Shown piece after piece: positions 7,845 through 16,021 of a stretch of 64,000 nucleotides of DNA; within the stretch, counting starts at the first letter, position 1, and each line of letters starts with the position of its first letter. The position numbers and the translations under genes are program-made. The notes under the pieces are model-generated. The model saw nothing but the letters and a program-made list of their open reading frames with translations. It was not told where the DNA came from and ran no database searches. This DNA comes from Amorphoplanes friuliensis DSM 7358 (GTDB lineage Bacteria; Actinomycetota; Actinomycetes; Mycobacteriales; Micromonosporaceae): positions 9,020,001-9,084,000 of the forward strand of contig NC_022657.1 in NCBI RefSeq assembly GCF_000494755.1, read 5' to 3'.

Positions 7845-9101
7845 TCAGCGGCCACTGCCCCAAGGCCCTTCGTCCCAGCGCAGAGGTGCGCCCTGCTGCT
7901 GTGGCGGTGCTGCGGCCGTCGGCAGGTCCGGCGTCCACGTGGTCCCGGACGAGGCCGCCGCGTTCCAGTCCTCACCGACCATCGGTACGGGCAACGGCCG
8001 CCCGTACGTCTCGACGAGCCGGGTGACGATCAGGCCGCCGCCGATCGCACAGGCCGCGATGGCGAACAACGCGATGTCGAAGTTGCGCCTGTCCGCGTAG
8101 TCGAGGAACAGCGCGATCCCGGCCACCGCGAGGAGAGTGCCGAAGATGCCACCACGCCGGCCGTAGGCGCTGGTCCCGGCGAGCAGAGCGGCACCGAAGG
8201 CGATGCCCGTCCACTCGAGCCCGGTGCCCGGTGTGATCGGAGCGGTCGACCCCGCCGCGATCAGGATGCCCGCACCGACCGCGAACACCGACGAGAGGAT
8301 CAGCGAGACGAGCACCGGGAACGCCGAGCCGGCACCGCGGCGGCGAGCCGGGTCCCCGGCCTGGCGCAGGCCGCCGACCATCCGCCGGATCGGCCCGACC
8401 GTGCCGAGCGCACCACCGATGACAGCCAGCAGTGCAAAGCCGCCGAAGAGGTAGAACGCCTGGTTGGACGGGTCGTAGTCGCCCTGCACGGTGACCGGCA
8501 CGGTCCGCAGCTGGTTGTAGACGATGACACCCATCGCCGCGCCCAGGGTCGCGGCCCAGCCCGGAACGTGCAGCACGATCACGAACAGGCCGATCACCAG
8601 ACCGCCCACCGCGGCCACGATCAGCGCCGGCACAGCCGCCTTGACCAGGCCGTCGTCGCCGTTCTCGGCGAAGTGCAACGCCGCGGCGAGCGCGATCGGA
8701 CCGACCGCAAGATTGGGTACGCCCGCACGCAGCGTCAGCCCGGCCCCGAGGGCGAGCAGCCCGATCGAGGCACCCGAGATCAGCAGGCTGTCGAGGGCGG
8801 GCCGCCTCAGGCTGGCCGGGTCGAGCCGGTAGAGCAGGTAGGCGATCGCGGCGACCGCCAGCAGCAGGACGATCTCCCAGCCGATGTGGATGCCGAGCCG
8901 GTCGCGACCCGCGTCGTCCACCTCGTCCTGGCGGACCGGCTCGGCGACCGGCTCGGTGAGACGGGTGCCGGTGTCGTCGGGGTCGAGGTCGCGGCGGCGG
9001 GCGCGAAAATCGGCCGCACCGAAGCCCGTCCGGTACGCGGCCGGGTCGTTGTCGCCCTGGTCGTCGGTATTACGACGATATGTGGTCTCGTCGTAGGCCA
9101 T
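7845..9101 (-). CDS. Lone RbsC/LivH-like ABC permease-type membrane protein
   Basis: 418 residues. A hydrophilic N-terminus of about 70 residues is followed by about ten spans. The core (ISGASIGLLALGAGLTLRAGVPNLAVGPIALAAAL) resembles BPD_transp_2 permeases, where the segment LTLRAGVPNLAVG corresponds to the usual TGGIDLSVG region; here it is degenerate. The ATG chosen has GAGGAGG eight bases upstream; an in-frame start 30 bp earlier lacks one. No ATPase or binding-protein gene is adjacent, so it may have been recruited to another role. The C-terminal tail is soluble and Gln/Pro-rich. Confidence 0.65.
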   Translation of the reverse strand: MAYDETTYRRNTDDQGDNDPAAYRTGFGAADFRARRRDLDPDDTGTRLTEPVAEPVRQDEVDDAGRDRLGIHIGWEIVLLLAVAAIAYLLYRLDPASLRRPALDSLLISGASIGLLALGAGLTLRAGVPNLAVGPIALAAALHFAENGDDGLVKAAVPALIVAAVGGLVIGLFVIVLHVPGWAATLGAAMGVIVYNQLRTVPVTVQGDYDPSNQAFYLFGGFALLAVIGGALGTVGPIRRMVGGLRQAGDPARRRGAGSAFPVLVSLILSSVFAVGAGILIAAGSTAPITPGTGLEWTGIAFGAALLAGTSAYGRRGGIFGTLLAVAGIALFLDYADRRNFDIALFAIAACAIGGGLIVTRLVETYGRPLPVPMVGEDWNAAASSGTTWTPDLPTAAAPPQQQGAPLRWDEGPWGSGR

Positions 9102-9176
9102 CTCGCGCACCTCCTCGCCGCGGCACAGCATACGGAAACGAGGGGGCCTCGGTTCAAGTCCTGAAAGGGCGGAAGG

Positions 9177-9695
9177 TCAGGACCGTCCGGCCTGTCTGCC
9201 CGACTCGCCCCCGCCCTTCTGATCGGGTTGCTCCGGGACCCGGCACGACCGCTCGAGCCACAGCGCAGCACCGACGAGCGCCAGCGCCGCGGCCACACCA
9301 CCGACGGCTGCCGGGACGTCGTCGCGGGCGGCCCGGGTGGGCTCCAGCGCCAGCCACGCCAGCAGACCGGCGGAGAAGCCGCCGAACAGCGCGCCGGCCA
9401 GCGACGACGCCTTGGCGAGCACCACAAAACGAGCCACCGCGAGCGGGTCGACTCGGGGTGCACCGGGCTTGCGCTGGATCCGGGCGCTGGTGTTCTGCGC
9501 GAGGACCGCCTCGGCGATCGCCAGCGTGGCCAGCACGATGATCGGCAGCCACGGCAACCGCGGCATCTGCGTGTAGAAGGCGCTCAGCAGCAGCCAGCCC
9601 ACCGCGGCGGCGGCCAGCCCGGCGACCACCAGCATCGAGAGACTGGTCGGCCGCATCGACGGGTCGGGTGCTCCACCGCCGGGGTTGCTGCTCAC
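9177..9695 (-). CDS. DUF3180-type membrane protein, folK-linked
   Basis: 172 residues with four spans, the middle loop holding AQNTSARIQRKPGAPRVDPLAVARFVVLAKASSLAGAL, the conserved part of the DUF3180 family. This family sits directly after folK in many actinobacteria (Rv3605c in M. tuberculosis). Function unknown. The ATGA overlap with the folK stop shows translational coupling, so it belongs to the folP-folB-folK operon. The C-terminal tail is short and charged. Confidence 0.82.
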   Translation of the reverse strand: MSSNPGGGAPDPSMRPTSLSMLVVAGLAAAAVGWLLLSAFYTQMPRLPWLPIIVLATLAIAEAVLAQNTSARIQRKPGAPRVDPLAVARFVVLAKASSLAGALFGGFSAGLLAWLALEPTRAARDDVPAAVGGVAAALALVGAALWLERSCRVPEQPDQKGGGESGRQAGRS

Positions 9696-10219
9696 GCCAG
9701 TGACTCTAACGGCAGATCGGGCCGCGGGGTCAGAGCGTTCGCGTCGGCGGTCAGCTCCGGGGCGTTCAGCAGATCGGTCACCCAGCCGTGTCCGGGCAGC
9801 TGGGCGTAGGGCTGCAGGTCCAGCCAGGGCTTCAGGACAAAGGCCCGCAGATGGGCTCGCGGATGCGGCAGCGTCAGCTCCTCGTCGTCGCTGAGCACGG
9901 GGGTGTCGTCGTCGCGCCAGACCGCGATGACGTCCACGTCGAGGGTGCGCGGCCCGAAACGCCGCTCCGGATCACGGGCCCGGCCTGCGGCCTTCTCCAG
10001 CTCCCGCACGCGGTCCAGCCAGCTCCTCGGATCCGCCGCCGGGTCCACGGCCAGCACGACCGCATTCAGGTACGCCGGTTGGTCGGCATCACCCCACGGC
10101 GGCGTCTCGTAGACCCCGGACATCAGCACCGCGCTGTCGCCGAGCTGCGTCACGGCCTCTTTCAAATACGCGTAGCGGTCGCCGAGGTTGCTGCCCAGCG
10201 ACAGGATCGCCCGGGTCAT
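9692..10219 (-). CDS. folK: 2-amino-4-hydroxy-6-hydroxymethyldihydropteridine diphosphokinase
   Basis: Transfers pyrophosphate from ATP to the pterin alcohol, giving the substrate of FolP. 175 residues, normal length. Visible motifs: LSLGSNLGDR at the N-terminus, GVYETPPWG, the catalytic RFGPRTLDVDVI with its Asp pair, and LPHPRAHLRAFVL. ATGA overlaps with folB upstream and with the DUF3180 gene downstream place it in one coupled operon with folP and folB. Confidence 0.95.
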   Translation of the reverse strand: MTRAILSLGSNLGDRYAYLKEAVTQLGDSAVLMSGVYETPPWGDADQPAYLNAVVLAVDPAADPRSWLDRVRELEKAAGRARDPERRFGPRTLDVDVIAVWRDDDTPVLSDDEELTLPHPRAHLRAFVLKPWLDLQPYAQLPGHGWVTDLLNAPELTADANALTPRPDLPLESLA

Positions 10220-10575
10220 CGGGTGCGCCGGACGGTGACCGCCACGTCGGCGAACTCGTGCGGGATCGGCGCCTGCGGCTTGTGCACCGTGACCGTCGCG
10301 GCGGCAACCCGGCCGTCGGCGAGGCAGACGGTGACGAGCCGGTCGGCCAGCGTCTCGATCAGGTTGACCGGCTCCCCCGCGATCACCTCGGCGAGACGCC
10401 CCGCCAGCTCGCCGTAGTGGACGGTGTCCGTGACGTCGTCGGTGGCGGCCGCCGGGGCCAGGTCCAGCTCGAGGACGACGTCGACCACGAAGTCCTGCCC
10501 GTCCCGCCGCTCGAAGTCGAAGACACCGTGGTGACCCCGGACCTTCAGGCCGCTCAGCGTTATGCGGTCACTCAC
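10216..10575 (-). CDS. folB: Dihydroneopterin aldolase
   Basis: Cleaves dihydroneopterin to the hydroxymethylpterin used by FolK. 119 residues from the GTG of VSDRITLSGL. Motifs: GHHGVFDFER, DTVHYGELAG, the catalytic ETLADR region (NLIETLADRLV) and VTVHKPQAPIP. The frame is open upstream inside folP, but the GTGA overlap with the folP stop and homology to usual FolB N-termini decide this start. Confidence 0.94.
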   Translation of the reverse strand: MSDRITLSGLKVRGHHGVFDFERRDGQDFVVDVVLELDLAPAAATDDVTDTVHYGELAGRLAEVIAGEPVNLIETLADRLVTVCLADGRVAAATVTVHKPQAPIPHEFADVAVTVRRTR

Positions 10576-11501
10576 GGCGTACCCCCGGAACTTGATCTTT
10601 GGAAACGCGGACGGCCGGTGGCGCGCCACACGGCCAGGGCGTCCGCGGTCGCGCGCACGTCGTGCACCCTGACGCCCCACGCGCCCGCGGCCACGGCCAG
10701 CACGGACGTCGCTATCGTCGCTGCTTCGCGGCCGTCGACGGGCCGCGGCTCGCCGTCGGGGGAAGCCAGGAGCCGGCCGAGATAGGTCTTGCGGCTCGCC
10801 GCGAAGAGCACCGGGTGGCCCAGGGCGACAAGCTGATCGAGATGCGCGCTGAGCGCCCAGTTGTGCTCGGCGCGCTTGGCAAAACCGATGCCCGGATCGA
10901 GGATGAGCCGGCCGGGATCGACGCCGGCGGAGACCGCGTCCTCCACCCGCTGAAGCAGCTCGGCGCGAACCTCCGCGACAACGTCGGTGTAGGTGGCCAG
11001 GTCGAGCATCCGGCGCGAATGACCACGCCAGTGCATGAGGATCCAGGGGCAGCCCGCGTCGGCGACGACGGTGGCCATGCCCGGATCGGCCAGACCGCCG
11101 GAGACGTCGTTGACCACCACCGCGCCCGCCGCGAGCGCGGCCGCGGCCACCTCGGCCCGCGTGGTGTCGATGCTGAGCGGCACCCCGGCGCGGGCCAGCT
11201 CGGTGACCACCGGCAGGACCCGTGCGATCTCGGTCGGGCCGTCGACCCGGTCGGCGCCGGGGCGCGTGGACTCACCACCGATGTCGATGATGTCGGCACC
11301 CGCCCGGCGCAGCGCGAGGCCGTGAGCGACCGCCGCCTCGACGCCGGCAAAACGGCCACCGTCGGAGAAGGAGTCGGGGGTGACGTTGAGGACGCCCATC
11401 ACGACCGGGTGATCTTGCTGAAGCAGCAGGTCGCCACTGACCTGCGCGGTCGTTGCGCTACCGATCGGATCGCTCACGGGAAGACGGTACCGGGCAGGCA
11501 C
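10572..11501 (-). CDS. folP: Dihydropteroate synthase
   Basis: Joins the pterin pyrophosphate with p-aminobenzoate; the target of sulfonamides. About 309 residues: MGVLNVTPDSFSDGG, DIGGESTRPGA, VVVNDVSGG, DPGIGFAKR and AASRKTYLGR are all present. Two GTG starts are possible (11501 and 11477). The first lies 6 nt after a TATGTT -10-like hexamer and would give a leaderless mRNA; neither has a ribosome binding site. The -10 overlaps a perfect GAAC-N4-GTTC palindrome. In relatives folE lies directly upstream; here it is 13 kb away behind the secretion module. Confidence 0.94.
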   Translation of the reverse strand: MPARYRLPVSDPIGSATTAQVSGDLLLQQDHPVVMGVLNVTPDSFSDGGRFAGVEAAVAHGLALRRAGADIIDIGGESTRPGADRVDGPTEIARVLPVVTELARAGVPLSIDTTRAEVAAAALAAGAVVVNDVSGGLADPGMATVVADAGCPWILMHWRGHSRRMLDLATYTDVVAEVRAELLQRVEDAVSAGVDPGRLILDPGIGFAKRAEHNWALSAHLDQLVALGHPVLFAASRKTYLGRLLASPDGEPRPVDGREAATIATSVLAVAAGAWGVRVHDVRATADALAVWRATGRPRFQRSSSGGTP

Positions 11502-11506
11502 TCTTA

Positions 11507-11518
11507 GAACATATGTTC
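11507..11518. promoter_or_regulatory. LexA (SOS box)-type palindrome over the folP promoter
   Basis: GAACATATGTTC is a perfect 12-bp palindrome of the GAAC-N4-GTTC form bound by LexA in Gram-positive bacteria. On the minus strand it contains TATGTT (11508-11513), a TANNNT -10 placed 6 nt before the first GTG of folP. LexA there would block the folP operon. It is also the last element before the plus-strand secretion block, whose own promoter lies about 60 bp away. Actual LexA binding is inferred. Confidence 0.55.
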
Positions 11519-11575
11519 GACATCACGTGACTCATCTTCAGTCATGTCTTTACCTTCGGTAACGAATCGGGCAGC

Positions 11576-11604
11576 TTGTAGGTAAGAAGTACGGGCCGTA
11601 CTCT
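11576..11604 (+). promoter_or_regulatory. Putative promoter of the T4SS-like operon with overlapping operator
   Basis: TTGTAG (11576-11581) and TACTCT (11599-11604) are separated by exactly 17 bp, a good sigma-A-type arrangement. An inverted repeat AGTACGG-g-CCGTACT (11588-11602) fills the spacer and runs into the -10, as a repressor operator would. Transcription would start near 11611 and give a leader of about 178 nt before the first gene. Confidence 0.45.
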
Positions 11605-11655
11605 TCAGACCTGGGCATCATTGAAGGACCGAAGAGAGCAGACGGGCTTTGGGTA

Positions 11656-11698
11656 GGACAGGAGCGCCCTGACCAGCTCACTCGACGCGGTGAGCTGG
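11656..11698 (+). promoter_or_regulatory. Adjacent hairpins in the 5' leader of the T4SS-like operon
   Basis: Two stems abut: GGaCAGG (11656-11662) with CCTGaCC (11668-11674), one A-A mismatch; and CCAGCTCAC (11673-11681) with GTGAGCTGG (11690-11698), 9 bp perfect, loop tcgacgcg. They share two bases, so they could form in turn or stack. No T-run follows, so they are not a plain terminator. A structured leader or riboswitch-like element is possible; I could not match it to a known family. Confidence 0.4.
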
Positions 11699-11788
11699 AA
11701 GTAGCACCATATGGGCGTTGCTGTCAGCGAGGCTTAACAACTGCAGTGTGTTCGGCGCCCTCACGCCGGTCACCCGGGAGGTTTACCG

Positions 11789-12082
11789 ATGATCGCCACA
11801 GAGCTCGTCGCGCAGGTCGCGGCAGCCCTCCAGCAAGGCACCCTGGCCGCCCCCGAACCCAAGGGCATCAACACCGAAGGTGTCGTCACCTTCTTCGCCA
11901 GCAACATCGCACCGATCCTGCTGGCCATCCTGGGCATCATCTTCATCGGCCGGGCCAGCCGCGGTGAAATTTCCAAGGTCCTGACCAGCTCCGCGATCGC
12001 CATCGTCGGCCTCGCGTTCATCGCCGGCGCCGCGACGCTGTTCTTCGTCGGCGACTACCTCATCAGCCTCATCTTCACCTGA
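11789..12082 (+). CDS. Small two-span membrane protein, VirB2/TrbC-like pilin candidate
   Basis: 97 residues. The N-terminal segment is amphipathic with Ala/Gln and is followed by two spans (about 33-52 and 65-92) with a short charged loop GRASRGEISK between them. Size, topology and first place in an operon with VirB3-, VirB4- and VirB6-like genes fit a VirB2/TrbC-type subunit. There is no clear sequence identity. GGGAGGT precedes the ATG by six bases, a strong ribosome binding site, as expected for an abundant structural subunit. Confidence 0.55.
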   Translation: MIATELVAQVAAALQQGTLAAPEPKGINTEGVVTFFASNIAPILLAILGIIFIGRASRGEISKVLTSSAIAIVGLAFIAGAATLFFVGDYLISLIFT

Positions 12083-12098
12083 GGCAGCAGGCGGACAT

Positions 12099-12461
12099 AT
12101 GCGGCTGCGCACCGATGACGACATCTACCGGGCACGCCTGGTCTACCTGGGCCCGCCCGGATACACCCTGCCCATGCACCTGCCATATGCGCAGTACGGG
12201 ATGTTCGTCCTCCTAGTGCCATTGTTCGTGTTTCTGCACTATCTGCTGACGTGGGAGTTCGACGCCTTCCCCGCCTGGGAGATCGCCCTGGCCATGGTCA
12301 CGACGTCGTACGTGTTCCGGCACGTCGATCCGGACCGCCCCGCCCGGATGGTCATCCGTACTGCGCTCACCGACTGGCGCCGCACCCGCGAGCCCGCCGT
12401 CGAGCAGCGCGACCCGAGACTTGTCGCTACGCGCATCAGGGTTCGGGAGGAGTTGGTATGA
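12099..12461 (+). CDS. VirB3/PrgI/TcpE-like inner-membrane protein
   Basis: 120 residues: a short N-terminal part (LGPPGYTLPMHLPYAQYGMF), two close spans (about 33-52 and 57-73), then a basic cytoplasmic tail (DRPARMVIRTALTDWRRTRE). This is the topology of VirB3/PrgI proteins, which are encoded directly before the VirB4 ATPase and bind it. The VirB4-like gene follows here too. It lies 16 bp after the first gene. Its stop overlaps a tiny 16-codon frame that leads into the ATPase gene. Confidence 0.55.
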   Translation: MRLRTDDDIYRARLVYLGPPGYTLPMHLPYAQYGMFVLLVPLFVFLHYLLTWEFDAFPAWEIALAMVTTSYVFRHVDPDRPARMVIRTALTDWRRTREPAVEQRDPRLVATRIRVREELV

Positions 12462-12508
12462 CCAGTTTCGCCTCTCATGCTGCATGCCCGAACGGGGCCC
12501 GTTCATGA
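12458..12508 (+). CDS. 16-codon leader peptide frame in front of the VirB4-like gene
   Basis: Reads MTSFASHAACPNGARS. GGGAGGAG (12445-12452) lies five bases before its ATG, the strongest ribosome binding site in this part of the operon. Its stop TGA overlaps the ATG of the VirB4-like gene (ATGA), which has no ribosome binding site of its own. The likely job is to load ribosomes for the ATPase by translational coupling. It could instead be a chance frame if the ATPase starts elsewhere. Confidence 0.4.
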   Translation: MTSFASHAACPNGARS

Positions 12509-15500
12509 CCGCTACCCCACCGCCCGGGCATTCCCGCGCGGACGCCTCCTCTACGGGCAGGCAAAGTAACGGTGTGCGACCGGACAACTACTCTGCTGAC
12601 GAGAATCAGGAGCAGGTGCCCGGTCCGGGACACGGTGCTGTGGCGGTCTTCCAGGCCCCGCAGCCGGTGCGGCCGCGTGTCAACGGCACGCCGCCGGTCG
12701 ACCCGATGGACATCGATTCCCCGTTCCTCGACCTGTTCCCGGGGGGTCCCGCGCCTGCCTCGGGTCCGCCGGCCCAGGTGGAGCCACCAGCCGACGACCC
12801 GGACGTCGACTTCGACTTCGGGTTCGACTTCGACGGTGCCGACGAGCGCCGTCAGACGTCCGCGCCTCCGGCCACCTCACCCCCGACCGCCCCGCCTGCG
12901 TCTTCCCCGGCACCCGAGATTCATGCGTCCCCGCCGGCCGAGACCGATTCGTCCGTGCCGTCGCCGTTCGTTGCGGGGCCGTCGGCTCCGGAGCCGTTGG
13001 TTGCCCCGGCCCCGGGCGTCTTTCCCGCCGGCACGCGGCCGGCCGACGCGCCCGTCTCGCCGTTCATGCGGGCGCCCGTCGGACCCCAGGCCGACTTCTT
13101 CGACGAGCACGAGGCGCCGGAGTCCGACTTCGAGGACTGGCCCGAGGAGGCCCGCCCCGGCGCGCTGCCGGCCGTCGCCTCCCCACCCGTCGCGTCTCAG
13201 CCGCGACCGGTCTCGGCCCCGCCCGTGCAGTCGCCGCCGCTCTGGCAGACGGCTGCTCCCGGTGTGACGCCGGTCGGCGCGGTCGAGCCGTACGCCCCGG
13301 CTCTGCCTCCGGTGCCCGAGACGCACGCCGAGCTCCCGGCGACCATGCCGGAAAAGGCACCGGCAAAGCGTCGCGAGAAGGCGCCCGCCAAGCGCAAGAG
13401 CCGCAAGGAGCCCGCCAACCTCCCGGCGGTGCGCGAAAAGGCGTCACCGCTGCGGCCGCACAAGCTCAAGTTCAGCGACCGCGACCCGTCCATCGAGCTG
13501 GAGATCAGCGAGATCGCCGGGCACCTGACCTTCACCCAGAGCACCGTCACGGCCTGGTATTCCCTGCCCGAGGTGCGCTGGGCGTTCCGGCCCGACGCCG
13601 AGCGCGAGGCGCTGCTCTCCGCGATCTCCGAGCAGTACGCCGGCCTGGCCGGTTTCCGGCTGCACCTGCGCCGCACCAACCGCCCGTTCCCGGCCGACGA
13701 GTGGGCCCGCACGGTCGACTCGTTCACGGCGAAGCCCCTGCCCGACGTCAGCGGTGCGACGTCCTGGTCCGACCACCTGGTCGCGGCCCAGCGGCACCTG
13801 CTGTCGGTCAACCACGCCGAGGGCCAGACCTACCTCGGCGTGACCTTCGCCCGCCGCTCGCTCGGCGACACCTTCTCCGAACGCATCCTGCGGATGTTCG
13901 GCAAGGGCACCTCCGACGGGGAGCGCCGCAAGCTCGGCCGGACGGTCGAGCAGTTCGACGAGGTGCTGAACGCGTTCGGCATGCGTGGCCGCCGGGTCAC
14001 CCCGCAGGAGCTGGAATGGCTGCTGTTCCGGTCGGTCGCCCTCTGCATGGCCCCTCCCGGCCCGCTCTCCCCGATCTCCAACGGACATTGGGAACGCGGT
14101 GACCTGCTGGCGCTGACCGAACAGGTCGAGCGCTACCGCACCCCGTATGGATCGACGGTCAAGCTGGTCAACCGCATGACCGGCGAGGAGCGGCACGTCG
14201 CCGTCCTCTCGGTGGGCCGCATGGAGCCGCTGGAGATCCCCGAGAAGCACGAGCCGTGGATGCACTTCCACGAGCGCCTGCCGTGGCCGATGGAGCTGTC
14301 GTCGCGCATCGACATCCTCGGCTCCAACAGCTCCTTCAAGAACCTCGAGCACCGCCTGCGGATGATCCGCTCGCAGCAGCTCGATTACGCCGAGCACGGC
14401 ATCGACGCCCCGCCCGAGCTGGAACGTCTGGCCAAGCGCGCGCTGGTCATCGGCGACGAGATGACCACCGGCCTCCCGGTCGAGTCGGCCCGCGCCCACG
14501 GCTGGCACCGCATCGCCGTCGGCGGCCGCACCCGCGAGGAATGCCTCGAACGCGCCCGCCGCCTGATCCAGCTCTACTCCCGCGAGCTGCGCATCTCCCT
14601 GCAGCACCCGAAGAACCAGGACCAGCTGGCCCGCGAGTTCATCCCGGGCGAGCCGATCGCCAACACCGGCTACGTGCGCCGCATGCCGGTCAAGCTGCTC
14701 GCCGCGGCGCTGCCCCAGGCCGCGTCGACCGTCGGCGACCGCCGGGGCGACCTGATCGGGCGTACGGCGGGCACCTGCCGGCGGCCCGTCTTCCTCGACC
14801 TTCACTTCCCCATGGAGGTCCGCGAACGGTCCGGCCTCGGCGTCCTCGTGGCCGAGCCCGGTGGTGGCAAGTCGACCCTGATGGGCGCCCTCGGCTACCT
14901 GAACGCCCGCCGCGGCGTCCAGGTCACCCTGCTCGACCCGTCCGGCCCGCTGGCCCGGCTGTGCGCGATGCCGGAACTGAAGCCGTACTCGAGGGTCCTG
15001 AACCTGACCGGCTCGGAGCAGGGAACGCTGGCGCCCTATGCGCTGATCCCCACCCCGGTCCGCACCGAGTTCCCGACCGGCACCGGCGGCGACCGCGAGT
15101 ACGAGATCGCCGTCTCGAACGCCCGCGCCGAACGCCGCATGCTGGTCCAGGACATCTGCTCGATGCTGGTCCCGCCCCAGGTCGCCAAGGAAGCCTCGAC
15201 GGCAACGCTGCTGCGCCACGCGGTCCGGCAGGTCCCGGCCGAGGAGACGTCGACCCTCGATGACGTCGTCGCCACCCTGCAGTCCCTCGACGACAACGGC
15301 AAAGAGCTGGCCAACCTCCTGCTGGACACGGCCGAGATGCCCCTGGCGCTCCTGTTCTTCGGCCGCCCACCAGCACATCTTCTCGGCGCTGACTCGGCCC
15401 TCACGGTCATCACCATGGCCGGCCTGCGCCTGCCCGACCTGAAGATCGAACGCGAGTACTGGTCGGCCGAGGAATCCCTCGCCCTCCCGATGCTCCACAC

Positions 15501-16020
15501 GGCCCACCGTCTGGCGGTCCGCCGCTGCTACGGCGGCTCGATGGCCTCCCGCAAGATGGTCGGCCTCGACGAGGCCCACTTCATGGAAGGCTGGCGCTCC
15601 GGCCGCTCGTTCCTGGTCCGCCTCGCCCGCGACTCCCGCAAGTGGAACCTCGCCGCGTTCGTCGCCTCCCAGAACCCCCGCGACATCCTGGGCCTCGACG
15701 TGCAAAACCTCGTGTCGACCGTCTTCGTCGGCCGCATCGCCGAAGACCAGGAAATCGCCTCCGAAGCCCTCCGCCTCCTCCGCGTGCCGGTCCACGACGG
15801 CTACGAAGCCACCCTGGCGTCGCTGTCCCAGGCCGACACCTCAACCTCCAACCGCCTCGGCTTCCGAGAATTTGTCATGCGAGATGTCGATGGACGAGTC
15901 CAAAAAGTCCGCGTAGACGTGTCATACGTAGACGGGCTGCTCGACTACCTCGACACCACGCCTGCGGCGGCCAAAGCAACGCCGACGGCACTCCCGTCTC
16001 TGTCCGACCTGGAGGTCTGA
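12505..16020 (+). CDS. VirB4-like conjugation/secretion ATPase with long disordered N-terminus
   Basis: Motor ATPase of type IV secretion systems, acting at the inner face of the membrane. 1171 residues, longer than the usual 600-850. Residues 1 to about 285 are Pro/Ala/Asp-rich and disordered, followed by a Lys/Arg-rich patch (AKRREKAPAKRKSRKEP). The VirB4 N-terminal domain covers about 310-750. Walker A is EPGGGKST near 784, after GLGVLVA; Walker B is VGLDEAHF near 1018, followed by WRSGRSFLVRLARDSRKWN and the ASQNP motif. Start is the ATG joined by ATGA to the 16-codon frame; other ATGs upstream in frame lack support. Stop and next start are separated by 1 bp. Confidence 0.8.
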   Translation: MTATPPPGHSRADASSTGRQSNGVRPDNYSADENQEQVPGPGHGAVAVFQAPQPVRPRVNGTPPVDPMDIDSPFLDLFPGGPAPASGPPAQVEPPADDPDVDFDFGFDFDGADERRQTSAPPATSPPTAPPASSPAPEIHASPPAETDSSVPSPFVAGPSAPEPLVAPAPGVFPAGTRPADAPVSPFMRAPVGPQADFFDEHEAPESDFEDWPEEARPGALPAVASPPVASQPRPVSAPPVQSPPLWQTAAPGVTPVGAVEPYAPALPPVPETHAELPATMPEKAPAKRREKAPAKRKSRKEPANLPAVREKASPLRPHKLKFSDRDPSIELEISEIAGHLTFTQSTVTAWYSLPEVRWAFRPDAEREALLSAISEQYAGLAGFRLHLRRTNRPFPADEWARTVDSFTAKPLPDVSGATSWSDHLVAAQRHLLSVNHAEGQTYLGVTFARRSLGDTFSERILRMFGKGTSDGERRKLGRTVEQFDEVLNAFGMRGRRVTPQELEWLLFRSVALCMAPPGPLSPISNGHWERGDLLALTEQVERYRTPYGSTVKLVNRMTGEERHVAVLSVGRMEPLEIPEKHEPWMHFHERLPWPMELSSRIDILGSNSSFKNLEHRLRMIRSQQLDYAEHGIDAPPELERLAKRALVIGDEMTTGLPVESARAHGWHRIAVGGRTREECLERARRLIQLYSRELRISLQHPKNQDQLAREFIPGEPIANTGYVRRMPVKLLAAALPQAASTVGDRRGDLIGRTAGTCRRPVFLDLHFPMEVRERSGLGVLVAEPGGGKSTLMGALGYLNARRGVQVTLLDPSGPLARLCAMPELKPYSRVLNLTGSEQGTLAPYALIPTPVRTEFPTGTGGDREYEIAVSNARAERRMLVQDICSMLVPPQVAKEASTATLLRHAVRQVPAEETSTLDDVVATLQSLDDNGKELANLLLDTAEMPLALLFFGRPPAHLLGADSALTVITMAGLRLPDLKIEREYWSAEESLALPMLHTAHRLAVRRCYGGSMASRKMVGLDEAHFMEGWRSGRSFLVRLARDSRKWNLAAFVASQNPRDILGLDVQNLVSTVFVGRIAEDQEIASEALRLLRVPVHDGYEATLASLSQADTSTSNRLGFREFVMRDVDGRVQKVRVDVSYVDGLLDYLDTTPAAAKATPTALPSLSDLEV

Positions 16021-16021
16021 G

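Noticed and set aside
9143..9163. GGTTCAAGTCC resembling the T-loop of a tRNA
   Set aside because: The flanking bases do not form a T-stem, and no acceptor, D or anticodon arm can be built around it.
11656..11698. Possible c-di-AMP (ydaO) riboswitch
   Set aside because: A few words (GGGTAGGA, CCTGACCAGCT) recall it, but the conserved blocks are not in the right order or distance. Kept only as an unnamed structured leader.
13444..15795. 783-codon open frame on the minus strand
   Set aside because: Antisense shadow of the VirB4-like gene. It has no ribosome binding site, no domain, and composition typical of reversed high-GC coding sequence.
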